NCBI RefSeq assembly: GCF_000802245.2
Contig: NZ_CP021080.1
Span: forward strand, 2,046,001-2,110,000
DNA length: 64,000 nt
Direction: 5' to 3'
From: Streptomyces pluripotens
GTDB lineage: Bacteria > Actinomycetota > Actinomycetes > Streptomycetales > Streptomycetaceae
The notes beneath the pieces are model-generated. The model saw only the letters and a list, made by a program, of their open reading frames with translations, had not been told where the DNA came from and ran no database searches. Below, piece after piece: positions 1-7,380 of the stretch. The translations under genes were made by a program, and so were the position numbers. Each line of letters starts with the position of its first letter. Position 1 is the first letter of the stretch.

Positions 1-73
1 TCCACCTGGACGGATGAGGGCGGTATTCCTCCGATTCATATTGGGTCCCTGACGCGCCTCTAACTTCTGGGGC

Positions 74-514
74 ATGACAGGACGACCAACACCCCATCTC
101 CCTTCGCAGGGCGGCGAGTTAGGGACGGCCGGACCGTTCTATCCACGACTTGGCGACCTCGCCCGCGACACCGCCAAGGACGGGCGAATCGGCGTCGTGG
201 TGACGCTGCCCAGAGTGGGCGCCAGCACATACCACCTGCGTCCGCCAGGCGGTGGCGACGAGTGGTCGGCACCGGCCGACGGAGCAACCCTGCGCCCCGT
301 CCCAGCACAGGCCACATACGTGACCCCGATGCGACGCGACGCCGTGTACGACCACCGGGCCCAGCAGAGCGCGCTGCCAGTTCTGGTCCACTACGACGAC
401 GGCGGTACGGCCGAGTCCCTGCTCGTCCTCACCCCGGACCAGGTCGAGTTGTACGCGATCCAGTTCGAGCGACTCATCTCCCAGCGCGAGCAGGCACAGG
501 GAAACGCAGCATGA
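74..514 (+). CDS. Conserved hypothetical protein, 146 aa
   Basis: A 146-residue soluble protein with no signal peptide, membrane segment or recognised catalytic motif. The N-terminal half is rich in Gly and Pro. The C-terminal third (about residues 100-140) looks like a small alpha/beta unit ending in an amphipathic helix. Codon use is typical of Streptomyces. The stop overlaps the ATG of the next short reading frame by four bases (ATGA at 511-514), which suggests translational coupling. I do not recognise the family. It lies left of the integrase-bearing element and may be cargo of it or host DNA, because the left attachment site is outside the window. Confidence 0.6.
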   Translation: MTGRPTPHLPSQGGELGTAGPFYPRLGDLARDTAKDGRIGVVVTLPRVGASTYHLRPPGGGDEWSAPADGATLRPVPAQATYVTPMRRDAVYDHRAQQSALPVLVHYDDGGTAESLLVLTPDQVELYAIQFERLISQREQAQGNAA

Positions 515-702
515 CCGCGCGCCATGCTGCTCAGCGCGGGACCGCGGCCGGCGATCCGGTGGGCCGCTTCCTGAGTTGAATATGGGTGCTCGGCACCGCC
601 GCGGGATTCGCCGCGCTCACCACCATGACCACCGCTGAGCTCGGCCACCGCAACGCACTGACGGCGATGGCCGTCACCGACGCCGGGCTCCCGGCGCTCT
701 GA
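511..702 (+). pseudogene. Small reading frame with an in-frame TGA at codon 23
   Basis: An ATG at 511 is coupled to the previous gene (ATGA) and opens a frame that stops after 22 codons at TGA 577-579. The same frame then continues without interruption for 40 more codons to TGA 700-702. The part after the first stop starts Ile-Trp-Val-Leu-Gly-Thr-Ala-Ala-Gly-Phe and reads like a single membrane-spanning helix. The simplest reading is a gene of about 63 codons inactivated by one nonsense change, perhaps TGG to TGA. A 22-residue peptide, or chance continuation of the frame, is also possible. Confidence 0.35.
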
Positions 703-705
703 TCT

Positions 706-748
706 CCCCGCCCGCTCGGATGACCCGACAGATCCCGGGCGGGCGGGG
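706..748. terminator. GC-rich hairpin between 702 and 836
   Basis: The arms CCCCGCCCGC (706-715) and GCGGGCGGGG (739-748) are perfect complements. They enclose a loop that can itself fold (TCGG with CCGA). There is no clear T-run, as is usual for Streptomyces terminators. It sits after the small frame at 511-702 and before the next ribosome-binding site. Confidence 0.4.
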
Positions 749-835
749 CACGCCTCGGTCCGCACCGTCCCAGTCGCGCCGGCCGAGGCGCTTCACAGCA
801 CGTCCCATGCACCACTGACCAAGGAGGCAAGGACC

Positions 836-1297
836 GTGACCGCAATCCAGGAACGTCCCGCGACCGACGCGCGGAATCTGATCGGCGCCAAGCTGCGCGC
901 GACGCTCGTGTCCAACATGCAGGCCAAGTTCCCCGAGCTGACCGACGACAAGGCCGACCGCGGCGTCGGCCAGATGATCGCCTTCCTCGCGGCCGGCGCG
1001 TACAGCGACACCCCGCTCAGCCCGTCGCCGCTCGTCGATGACTTCTGGCACGCCTTCCTGCTGCACACGCAGGCGTACCAGGACTTCTGCTCGGGGACGA
1101 TCGGCAAGTTCGTCCACCACCAGCCCGGATTCCTCGACAAGGAGGAGCACGGCGGCGGCAAGGCCCTGCGCGCCCGGACGGTCGAGGCGATCGTCGCGTC
1201 CGGGTTCGTGATCGACATGGAGTTCTGGCCCGAGCTGGACCTCGCCGACTGCTCGCAGTGCCACGCCAACTGCCACAACAGCCCCAAGTACGCCTGA
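836..1297 (+). CDS. Hypothetical protein with Trp-His core motif and CxxCHxxCH tail
   Basis: 153 residues from a GTG start with a strong AAGGAGG at 821-827. The middle holds an Asp-Asp-Phe-Trp-His-Ala-Phe-Leu-Leu-His motif, followed about 15 residues later by Val-His-His-Gln-Pro. This pattern recalls glycine-rich-domain (GRDP-like) proteins, where the WH...HH residues are conserved. The C-terminus is unusual: three Cys and two His in the last 15 residues (C139, C142, C146), enough to bind a metal or accept modification. A phosphotransferase-fold gene follows 85 bp downstream on the same strand, so the two may be cotranscribed. Function unknown; the GRDP resemblance is from memory. Confidence 0.6.
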   Translation: MTAIQERPATDARNLIGAKLRATLVSNMQAKFPELTDDKADRGVGQMIAFLAAGAYSDTPLSPSPLVDDFWHAFLLHTQAYQDFCSGTIGKFVHHQPGFLDKEEHGGGKALRARTVEAIVASGFVIDMEFWPELDLADCSQCHANCHNSPKYA

Positions 1298-1382
1298 CGT
1301 ACCGCCTGCGGCCGGTCCTCGGCTTGTGCCACTCTGTGGCCGAGCCGGGGACCGGCTTCCGTTCTGCACGAGGAGTAAGCGG

Positions 1383-2195
1383 GTGGACCGCACCGCATGG
1401 CTTGAACTCCCACCCGAGGCCCGTAGCGCCGTCGAGGTCTACATCGGCCCCGTCGAGCACGCCGAGACCGCAGAGACCGGCGTCATGGCCCGCCTTGCCT
1501 GCACCCTCCACACCGCCACCGGGCCCGTCTTCGTCAAGGGCACCCGTAGCGACGAGCCAGCAGCGTGGATGTACGACTACGAAGCGCGCGTGACCCGCGT
1601 CGCACCCCTCGCCCCCCGCGTGCTCTGGCAGGTTGACGCCGGCGGGTGGCTGCTCACCGGGTACGAGTACCTCGTCGGTCCCCACCCAGACCTCAGCCCA
1701 GGCTCGCCCGACCTCGGCCCCTTCCTCGACACGCTCACCACCATGTCCGAGACACCCTGGCCCGAGCAGGTCCGCAAGAAGCCCCTGCACATCCGCTGGG
1801 CCGGGTTCTTCCCTGCCGACCGCTCCCCCGATATCGAAGGCCGGGCCCTCGTCCACTCCGACGTGTCACCGCTGAACATGCTTGCCACCGGAGACGGCAT
1901 CCGCGTACTGGACTGGGCTCTTGCCTGCCCCGGCCCGGCATGGGCTGACACAGCATTCGCCATCCCACGGTTCATTCACGCCGGCCACACCGCGGAGCAG
2001 GCCGAAGCCCTCGCCCAAGCGGTGCCCGCCTACAGCACTGCCGAGCCCTCGGCAGTTGCCACCTTCGCAGCCACCCTGTGTGGCGTCTGGGAGAGCCGCG
2101 CGGCCAGCGACCCAGCGCCGCACCGCGCCCCTCTGATCGCTGCCGCCCGAACCTGGACCATGCATCACAGCAGGCAGGACGTGCACGGCGCTTAG
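1383..2195 (+). CDS. Aminoglycoside-phosphotransferase-fold (APH) protein
   Basis: 270 residues from GTG 1383, chosen because GAGGAG lies about 10 bases upstream; an in-frame ATG at 1326 has no visible site. The catalytic loop is His-Ser-Asp-Val-Ser-Pro-Leu-Asn (HxDxxxxN), followed by Val-Leu-Asp-Trp-Ala as the metal-binding DWA motif. Both are diagnostic of the APH/choline-kinase fold. The Asp residues are intact, so the enzyme should bind Mg-ATP. The acceptor substrate cannot be told from sequence; many actinobacterial members are not antibiotic resistance enzymes. It follows the Trp-His/Cys-tail protein, which hints at a shared pathway. Confidence 0.8.
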   Translation: MDRTAWLELPPEARSAVEVYIGPVEHAETAETGVMARLACTLHTATGPVFVKGTRSDEPAAWMYDYEARVTRVAPLAPRVLWQVDAGGWLLTGYEYLVGPHPDLSPGSPDLGPFLDTLTTMSETPWPEQVRKKPLHIRWAGFFPADRSPDIEGRALVHSDVSPLNMLATGDGIRVLDWALACPGPAWADTAFAIPRFIHAGHTAEQAEALAQAVPAYSTAEPSAVATFAATLCGVWESRAASDPAPHRAPLIAAARTWTMHHSRQDVHGA

Positions 2196-2254
2196 TGCCG
2201 AATCCCAGTGCGATCGTCCTGCCGGGTTTCCATCTTGGCCGCACCTTCTAGTAT

Positions 2255-3250
2255 TCATTTTCCCGAGAATGCGATCTTTTCCAGGATTCCGCGAACGGAA
2301 TTGGAGACAGGTTCCGACGCCCCAAGGGCCGCCAGGCCAGCCATGGGTAAGAGGATTCCTCGAATCGAATCCCCCGATTCCTTGAATGGTGGAAGTAGGG
2401 GGAGGATCAGACCTGCCGCTGAAAGGAACGCGGCAGGGGCGAGCCTCGCCGACGCCCTCGCAATCAAGGATTTGTTGGTGATTTCGGGGGCGTGCTCCAA
2501 AAGGGATTCCCAGTCGTCTCTCGATGCGGCGACGAGCCCAACAGCTAGTGACTCGCAGATCCGGTCGTAGTCGCCTTGATTTCCGGCCTTAGCGAGGCTG
2601 TCAGAATGCCTGCGAAGAACGGCAGCAAGGCGGAGATTTTCAACCTTGATCTCGCGACGAACGCGCCACTCGAGAGAAAAATCTGTGCGGCGAGTCCTGA
2701 CGCGAGTCGCAGAAATCTCGCGCGCAATCGTAAGCAGGCGAAATCTGAGGCGCTTGGAGATCTTCGCATGGTGCCACGTTGTCCTGGCCATGTAGAACGT
2801 TGAGACTGCGGGAATCAGTCGCGCGAGCAAAAGATCCGAACGGCGGGCCCAGTGTGAAGCAAAATCCCTATGTCGATCAAAATTCATCGCCGCAATCGCA
2901 TTTGCGCCAGCCAGGAGCGTCCCTCCCAAGAGGGTGGCGAGCAGCAGAGAAAATCGCTCCGGCCACCTGCCATTCACTTCCATATAGAATGCATATATCG
3001 AGAATACCGTCGCCATTAGCGTGAATAACCCAAACGATACCTTGAAATACTGCGACGCGAGATGGTACTGATTCCTCCGCCAGGCGCGCATATATCGCGC
3101 TTGGAGTCGACGCTGCTCGCTTTCGCTTAATGCTCCGATGTGCTCTATTTGCCCCCAGATTCGCGCCCTTTCGGGCCGCGCTCGCACCCTTACTTCCCGG
3201 TCTGCGATTTCTTCCCCAAGCTCGCGGAAGCGCGAAAAGCCACTTGCCAC
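2255..3250 (-). CDS. Hypothetical membrane protein, AT-richer than its surroundings
   Basis: 331 residues, GTG start at 3250 behind a GGGGGGA site. An Arg-rich N-terminal helical region (1-75) leads into two adjacent transmembrane helices (about 78-100 and 108-128). A long basic, helical cytosolic segment follows, then a second hydrophobic pair near the C-terminus (about 275-315). Base composition is visibly lower in GC than the flanking genes, with A/T third positions and Ile/Lys-rich stretches, which points to recent transfer. The 2TM-plus-helix plan loosely recalls SLATT-type membrane effectors of defence systems, but I see no diagnostic motif. Treat the function as unknown. Confidence 0.6.
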   Translation of the reverse strand: MASGFSRFRELGEEIADREVRVRARPERARIWGQIEHIGALSESEQRRLQARYMRAWRRNQYHLASQYFKVSFGLFTLMATVFSIYAFYMEVNGRWPERFSLLLATLLGGTLLAGANAIAAMNFDRHRDFASHWARRSDLLLARLIPAVSTFYMARTTWHHAKISKRLRFRLLTIAREISATRVRTRRTDFSLEWRVRREIKVENLRLAAVLRRHSDSLAKAGNQGDYDRICESLAVGLVAASRDDWESLLEHAPEITNKSLIARASARLAPAAFLSAAGLILPLLPPFKESGDSIRGILLPMAGLAALGASEPVSNSVRGILEKIAFSGK

Positions 3251-3666
3251 AATCCCCCCGTTTTCACCGACTGTTTAACCGTGCTCCCGATATGGAGCAC
3301 TCTGGCTGTCTGCTGGAGTGTAGAGCCCCGAGCGTTCCATGACAGGGCCTTCCGGTCACGCAGGCAACGGGCGGGCGCTCACAACGGCCAGATGCACCAG
3401 TGGAGCGCCGAAATCGCGGAATTTGACACTCTGTCAGGGATTGTGAAGATCGGTACCGCCGGTCGCGACAGACTTTGTTAGGGACTCGGCTCACAAGCTG
3501 GTTGACATCCATTGGTGACATCAACGCGGGCGGACGGTCGTGGACAGCAGTGATTCCCGACGGAGGGACGCGGTGTTGGTGGGCGGAAGGCTGCTTGCCC
3601 GGGCGAGCTGACAAGGCACAGCTCCGCTGGTTGGCGGGGCTGGACCTGTAGGGCGCACTGTGTCAG
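3251..3666. other. 416 bp intergenic stretch
   Basis: No convincing coding frame. The left part (3251-3300) would hold the promoter of the leftward membrane protein. The only structure I see is a direct repeat TGACATC at 3503-3509 and 3516-3522 inside an AT-richer patch (TTGACATCC...GTGACATCAA), which could be an operator. No copy of the tRNA 3' end (the expected att repeat) is present here. Confidence 0.5.
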
Positions 3667-4410
3667 CTACGTATCGAGTTGAGCCGCTTCTTGGTCGGCA
3701 AAGCGGGCAGCGATGGCGCTGCGCAGCCCGTCTCCGTCGCCGGCCGAGCCATCGGCCTGGCGCCGCAGGCCCGCAACGGTTTCACGCAGGCCGGGCTCGG
3801 CCTGGTCGAGGTCGAGGCGGATACGCAAGGCCGCACTCTGGTCCTTGGGCAAGCGGTCGACGAGGGCCCGGTCAATCGTGCGTAGCACCGGGGCCGGGTC
3901 CGCTTCGGTCCAGCCGCGGCCGTCCAAGCCCTCGGGCTTGGCTCTCCTGGCAGCTAGGTACGACGGGAGTTCGACGCGCAGAGCGCGCAGGGTGTCGACG
4001 TCTGCCGAGCCGATCACATCAGCAGCACTGCGGCCAGCGTCGAGCAAGGCTCGGGTACGGTCCCACGCGCGCCCCCGGCGGGTCTCGGCGAGGAGTTGCT
4101 CGGTTGCGGTGCCCGTGGTCGGTGCCGAAATGCGTTCGGCGTACGCGCGGATCTGTTCGGCCGCCGCGTTGGTCGTGCGCTCGATGCCGTCCAGTTCGGT
4201 GCCTGCGTGCTCGCGGGCGGCACGTTCCATTTCCGCCCGGCGACGGGCGTTTGCCTCGTCGGTGAGGTCGGGGTCACGGAAGGTTCGGGCCTGGCTGAGC
4301 CCGTCGTCGAGGCGCCGACGCAGTCCGGCGAGGTCGGTTTCGCGGGCACGGCGGACGGTGGCGAGGGAGAGCTGTGCGTCAATGATGCTCGGGCCGGTGA
4401 GGCTGGTCAT
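3667..4410 (-). CDS. Hypothetical helical protein of the integrated element
   Basis: 247 residues, ATG start at 4410 with GAAGGA upstream. Almost entirely charged alpha-helix (Glu/Arg/Ala-rich) with likely coiled coils over residues 15-110 and 160-247, and no membrane segment. It is the last gene of a leftward, tightly packed block that starts at 6021. Position and composition resemble structural or scaffold-like accessory proteins of phage-derived elements, but no family can be named. Confidence 0.6.
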   Translation of the reverse strand: MTSLTGPSIIDAQLSLATVRRARETDLAGLRRRLDDGLSQARTFRDPDLTDEANARRRAEMERAAREHAGTELDGIERTTNAAAEQIRAYAERISAPTTGTATEQLLAETRRGRAWDRTRALLDAGRSAADVIGSADVDTLRALRVELPSYLAARRAKPEGLDGRGWTEADPAPVLRTIDRALVDRLPKDQSAALRIRLDLDQAEPGLRETVAGLRRQADGSAGDGDGLRSAIAARFADQEAAQLDT

Positions 4411-4440
4411 GGTGTGGGGTCCTTCGGCGGCGGGGGCTGG

Positions 4441-4833
4441 TCAGTAGAACCGGACGAGCAGGGGCTGCCCCTGCTCGTCGCGCGGCAGGGGGCGGGCCGG
4501 CCGCAGGGTGTGCAGCTCGGCGTATCGGCGCATGGCCTCGACCTGGGTGCGGTGCTCGGCCGGCGCACCGTCCGGGGCTTCCTCGACGAGGATCTGCTGC
4601 CCGCTCTGCTGCGCCTGCTCACGGACGTGCCCGAACCAGCGGGCGTTGTCCGTGTAGAGAGTTCCGTCGACCCACCACGGCGCGGTGTGCACGAAGCCCC
4701 GGTCTGCCATGACGGGGTGCGTACTGACGGGGCCCGAGCGGGCTTCCGGGGCCGTGATCCTCTTCCAAGGGATCTTGCGGTCGTCAGGCGTGGTGTCCTC
4801 CCACTGGGAGCGGTCAACGTCGGCGGTGGTCAT
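4441..4833 (-). CDS. Hypothetical protein, 130 aa
   Basis: 130 residues from the ATG at 4833. That ATG overlaps the stop of the upstream gene (ATGA, 4830-4833), so this start is preferred over a longer frame. The protein is soluble and Trp/Pro-rich, with 'WEDTTPDDRKIPWKRIT' near the N-terminus and an acidic-basic C-terminal half ending Leu-Leu-Val-Arg-Phe-Tyr. Family unknown. It belongs to the same packed leftward operon as its neighbours. Confidence 0.6.
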   Translation of the reverse strand: MTTADVDRSQWEDTTPDDRKIPWKRITAPEARSGPVSTHPVMADRGFVHTAPWWVDGTLYTDNARWFGHVREQAQQSGQQILVEEAPDGAPAEHRTQVEAMRRYAELHTLRPARPLPRDEQGQPLLVRFY

Positions 4834-5342
4834 AGGGCGGTTCCTCCTTGGCGGTGGTGGTCGAGAGCTGCTCGGTCGACGAGCCACAGACGCTCGCCGG
4901 CCCGCCGGGCGGGCAGGCGCCCGGCTTTGATCAGGGACCGAATCCAGCGCGGTGAACACTCCATGAGCGCCGCCGCCTCGGTCACGGTCACCTCGACCGT
5001 GCCAAGGTCCGCCGAGGTACTTCCGGTAGCGGCGGGCCGTACGGGCTTCGCGGTCGCGTGCTCGGCGCCGGCTTGTAGTGCGACAAGGAGGCGCCGAGCT
5101 TCGGTGGAGAGCTCGCCCCCATCTGTACGCACCCGTGCGTCAAGGTGACCCGAGAGGATGCGTACGACCTCACTCGCGAGCGCAGGTGGCACGACCACCG
5201 ATCCATCGGGCCGGAGCATCGAACTGCCCGGCCGTGCCCGATCCAAGCCATCGAACCGGCGGATTTGGTATCCGCTACGGGCATCATCGGCGCAGGTCGC
5301 GAGGGGATTGGGAACGCTCTGGGAACGGTCGTGAGCGTTCAT
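4830..5342 (-). CDS. Helix-turn-helix DNA-binding protein
   Basis: 170 residues. The C-terminal 50 residues form an excisionase/MerR-like winged HTH: Val-Thr-Glu-Ala-Ala-Ala-Leu-Met-Glu-Cys-Ser-Pro-Arg-Trp-Ile-Arg-Ser-Leu-Ile, then a wing reading 'GRLPARRAGERLWLVDRAAL'. The N-terminal region is less ordered. Starts and stops overlap both neighbours by ATGA, so translation is coupled. It may regulate the element or bind DNA for excision or packaging; the sequence does not decide which. Confidence 0.65.
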   Translation of the reverse strand: MNAHDRSQSVPNPLATCADDARSGYQIRRFDGLDRARPGSSMLRPDGSVVVPPALASEVVRILSGHLDARVRTDGGELSTEARRLLVALQAGAEHATAKPVRPAATGSTSADLGTVEVTVTEAAALMECSPRWIRSLIKAGRLPARRAGERLWLVDRAALDHHRQGGTAL

Positions 5343-5662
5343 GCGCCGCCCTCCCGAACTGCCTCCTTGGCAAGCGCCACGACAGTACGGCCGAGCATCG
5401 ACGTCTCTGAGCCCTCGGCCACGCGAGCGAGCAGCCGTATCTCGTGGGTCAACGTCAGTCGGGGCGGCCCCGACGACCGCTCGTCATCGTCCTGATCAGC
5501 GTCGACGGGGAAACCGAAGAGCTCAGCGAGCGCGTCCATGACGGTGAGCACGGGCAGAGCGGCGGCGGTGCCGTCTTCGAGGGTGAGCTGCCACATGCCC
5601 TCGCGGGACGCGTCTTCGAGGCGGGCGAGGCGGTCAGCGAGCTTGTTCTTCCTGCGAGCCAT
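5339..5662 (-). CDS. Small hypothetical protein, 107 aa
   Basis: 107 residues. It has a basic N-terminal helix (Ala-Arg-Arg-Lys-Asn-Lys-Leu-Ala-Asp-Arg), a central beta-rich part ('GMWQLTLEDGTAAALPVL') and a charged helical C-terminus. Its start shares one base with the stop of the upstream HTH gene (TGATG) and its stop overlaps the next start (ATGA). Family unknown; a partner of the adjoining HTH proteins is likely from the coupling. Confidence 0.6.
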   Translation of the reverse strand: MARRKNKLADRLARLEDASREGMWQLTLEDGTAAALPVLTVMDALAELFGFPVDADQDDDERSSGPPRLTLTHEIRLLARVAEGSETSMLGRTVVALAKEAVREGGA

Positions 5663-6021
5663 CAGTGCGCGTCACCCCCGGCTGCTTCGAGGGCGGCGAG
5701 ACGCTGATCGAGGTCGAGAGACTCGCGCAGGGCGAGTACGGCGTCGAGCAGCACACGGGCAGCCTGTACGCGGGCCTGGCCCTTCTCGTTGTCGAGTGCG
5801 TCGACAAGGGTGGCCACGGCCTTGGTCGAGGCGGCGGCGAGCTGCCCGACTGCAAGCTGTAGCAGCTCGGTTCGGGTCGCCATCACCTGCCGGCCGAACT
5901 CGGGTTCCTCCATCCAACGGCGGATGGTGCGGCCGGAGACGCCGGCCTCGCGGGCGGCCTGCTCGGCCGTGTTGCCGCGGGCCAAGGCGACCACAGCGGC
6001 GGGGCGATTCTTACTGGTCAT
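5662..6021 (-). CDS. HTH protein resembling small terminase subunits
   Basis: 119 residues, ATG at 6021 behind GAGAAGGA. An N-terminal HTH reads 'NTAEQAAREAGVSGRTIRRWM' around residues 18-38. A long helical segment follows (about 45-110) with Ala/Leu heptads, probably for oligomerisation. This plan, a short HTH followed by an oligomerising coiled coil, is seen in small terminase (TerS) and phBC6A51-type proteins, but also in unrelated regulators. It is the first gene after the GGGACACGGTC repeat cluster, just where terS lies in many satellites. Confidence 0.5.
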   Translation of the reverse strand: MTSKNRPAAVVALARGNTAEQAAREAGVSGRTIRRWMEEPEFGRQVMATRTELLQLAVGQLAAASTKAVATLVDALDNEKGQARVQAARVLLDAVLALRESLDLDQRLAALEAAGGDAH

Positions 6022-6186
6022 CTCGGGGTCCTTCTCTCCTCGCGCGCGTGAGGACGTAATGAGGCGTGTGTGGGCGTTCCCAGCGACGGCAGGGAGACCG
6101 GAGGAAGCGACATCCGGGCATCTGGTGGTCGGGGAGACGCTGAGCGTGTCCCGAGGGTGAGTGCGGGCCGTGAGTGTGGCCCGGTT

Positions 6187-6284
6187 GACCGTGTCCCTTA
6201 TAGGGACACTGGGACACGGTCATACGGTCGGGGCCACCGTGTCCGGGGAAGCGGTCGGCCACGGTGGGACACGGTCGTACGGTC
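6187..6284. repeat. Iteron-like repeat cluster, candidate replication origin
   Basis: Two near-identical 19-mers, GGGACACGGTCATACGGTC (6211-6229) and GGGACACGGTCGTACGGTC (6266-6284), differ at one base. Inverted copies of the core (GACCGTGTCCC at 6187-6197 and CCGTGTCC at 6238-6245) alternate with them. A perfect palindrome GTGTCCCTTATAGGGACAC (6191-6209) sits on the first copy. The cluster lies just after the RepA-like gene and its last copy overlaps that gene's stop. This is where satellite and plasmid origins often lie. An operator array for the next gene is the alternative. Confidence 0.6.
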
Positions 6285-7380
6285 AGTCGGTGGAGTCGGT
6301 GAACGGGCGCTTCAACTCGTGGAGCTGAGCGTTACGGGCGCCGGGCGTCTGGCCTACGAATCCCTCGTCGACAAGCAGCGCGAGCGCACGGCGTACGGCG
6401 TCCTGTTTGCCGGAGACGCGTTCGAGGACGCCGCGGACGCTGAGCGGTTCCCGTGCCGTCGCGAGCGCGTCCGATACCCGCTTCATGAGCATCGTCGGCC
6501 TGAACGGTCCCTCGTGCTGCGCGGGCGCGAGCAGACTCACGAGCGCCGAGCCGTCGAGCTGAGACTCGACGATGAAGTCGGCGAACCAGTGAAGCGCCCC
6601 GTTGCTCCCCGGTAGAGCGTTCTTGCGGACCTGTCCCGGGCGGTCCTTGGCAACGCGTACGCGGGATTTGCCCGTCTGCCCGGGGGCGAGGGGGGTGATG
6701 TTCTCCAGTACGAAGGCGCACCCGTTGAGTCCGGAGAGCTTGTGCTGCGAGCCGGTCGCCCAGCGGCCCCGGTTCTCGCGGTCCTTGTTGACGTGGTCGA
6801 GCAGCAGCACGGCCGGGCCCTGCTCGGCGAGCCATCGGGGCAGGATGCGCCAGAAGCCAGCCACGTCGGTGTCGTCCTTCGGCTTGAGACCGAAGAGCCC
6901 CATCGCTTCGGTGACGCCGTCGATGACGGCGAAGGTGGTCGGGCTGGTGAGGTAGGGGGCCAGGGCAGCGCGGCCGGCGTCACCGAGCGGCCCGTCGGGG
7001 CGGAAGTAGTGGAAGCGTTCGGCGATGGCGGCGGACGGGGCTCCGAGGGCGAGCAGGCGCGAGACGATGCCGCCTTCCTCGTCCTCGAAGTCGAGGTACA
7101 TCACGGCATTGCCGAGGGCGAGTTCCGCGGTCGCGACGGTGAGCGCGAGCCATGTCTTCATAGCCTCGGGCTCGGCGAAGATGCTGTGCAGGCGACCGGG
7201 GTAGAAGAGACCGGCGCCGTCGTCACGGCGGCCGATGGTGGGCTGCGGCGGGGTGCGGGTGCCGTCGAGCACCGGGCCCAGGTCGACGCGCTGCCATGTG
7301 GTGCGGTCGGGCATGGCGGCCTCGCTCGGTTGGGCCGGGACGGCAGCGAGAATGCGCTCACGCGCGGTCGGGGCGGTCAT
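6283..7380 (-). CDS. RepA-like AAA ATPase of the element
   Basis: 365 residues, coupled to the upstream primase gene by ATGA. The central domain (about 45-230) is the RecA/RepA-type AAA fold (AAA_25) of plasmid and prophage replicative helicases. The Walker B-like strands read 'FAVIDGVTEAMG' and 'AVLLLDHVNKD', the latter followed by a sensor region. A C-terminal winged-helix region (about 305-350) could bind the origin. The expected Walker A is altered: Ala-Glu-Pro-Glu-Ala-Met-Lys-Thr-Trp keeps Lys-Thr but lacks both loop glycines. Next to a broken primase, this raises the question of whether replication still works. Confidence 0.75.
   Translation of the reverse strand: MTAPTARERILAAVPAQPSEAAMPDRTTWQRVDLGPVLDGTRTPPQPTIGRRDDGAGLFYPGRLHSIFAEPEAMKTWLALTVATAELALGNAVMYLDFEDEEGGIVSRLLALGAPSAAIAERFHYFRPDGPLGDAGRAALAPYLTSPTTFAVIDGVTEAMGLFGLKPKDDTDVAGFWRILPRWLAEQGPAVLLLDHVNKDRENRGRWATGSQHKLSGLNGCAFVLENITPLAPGQTGKSRVRVAKDRPGQVRKNALPGSNGALHWFADFIVESQLDGSALVSLLAPAQHEGPFRPTMLMKRVSDALATAREPLSVRGVLERVSGKQDAVRRALALLVDEGFVGQTPGARNAQLHELKRPFTDSTD

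Noticed and set aside
511..702. TGA at 577 as selenocysteine or programmed readthrough
   Set aside because: No SECIS-like hairpin just after the TGA and no catalytic context; a nonsense change or a short peptide is simpler.
3481..3490. GGGACTCGGC as a candidate second attachment site
   Set aside because: Only GGGACTCG matches the tRNA 3' half (TGGGACTCGAACCC); the match stops after eight bases, which is chance level.
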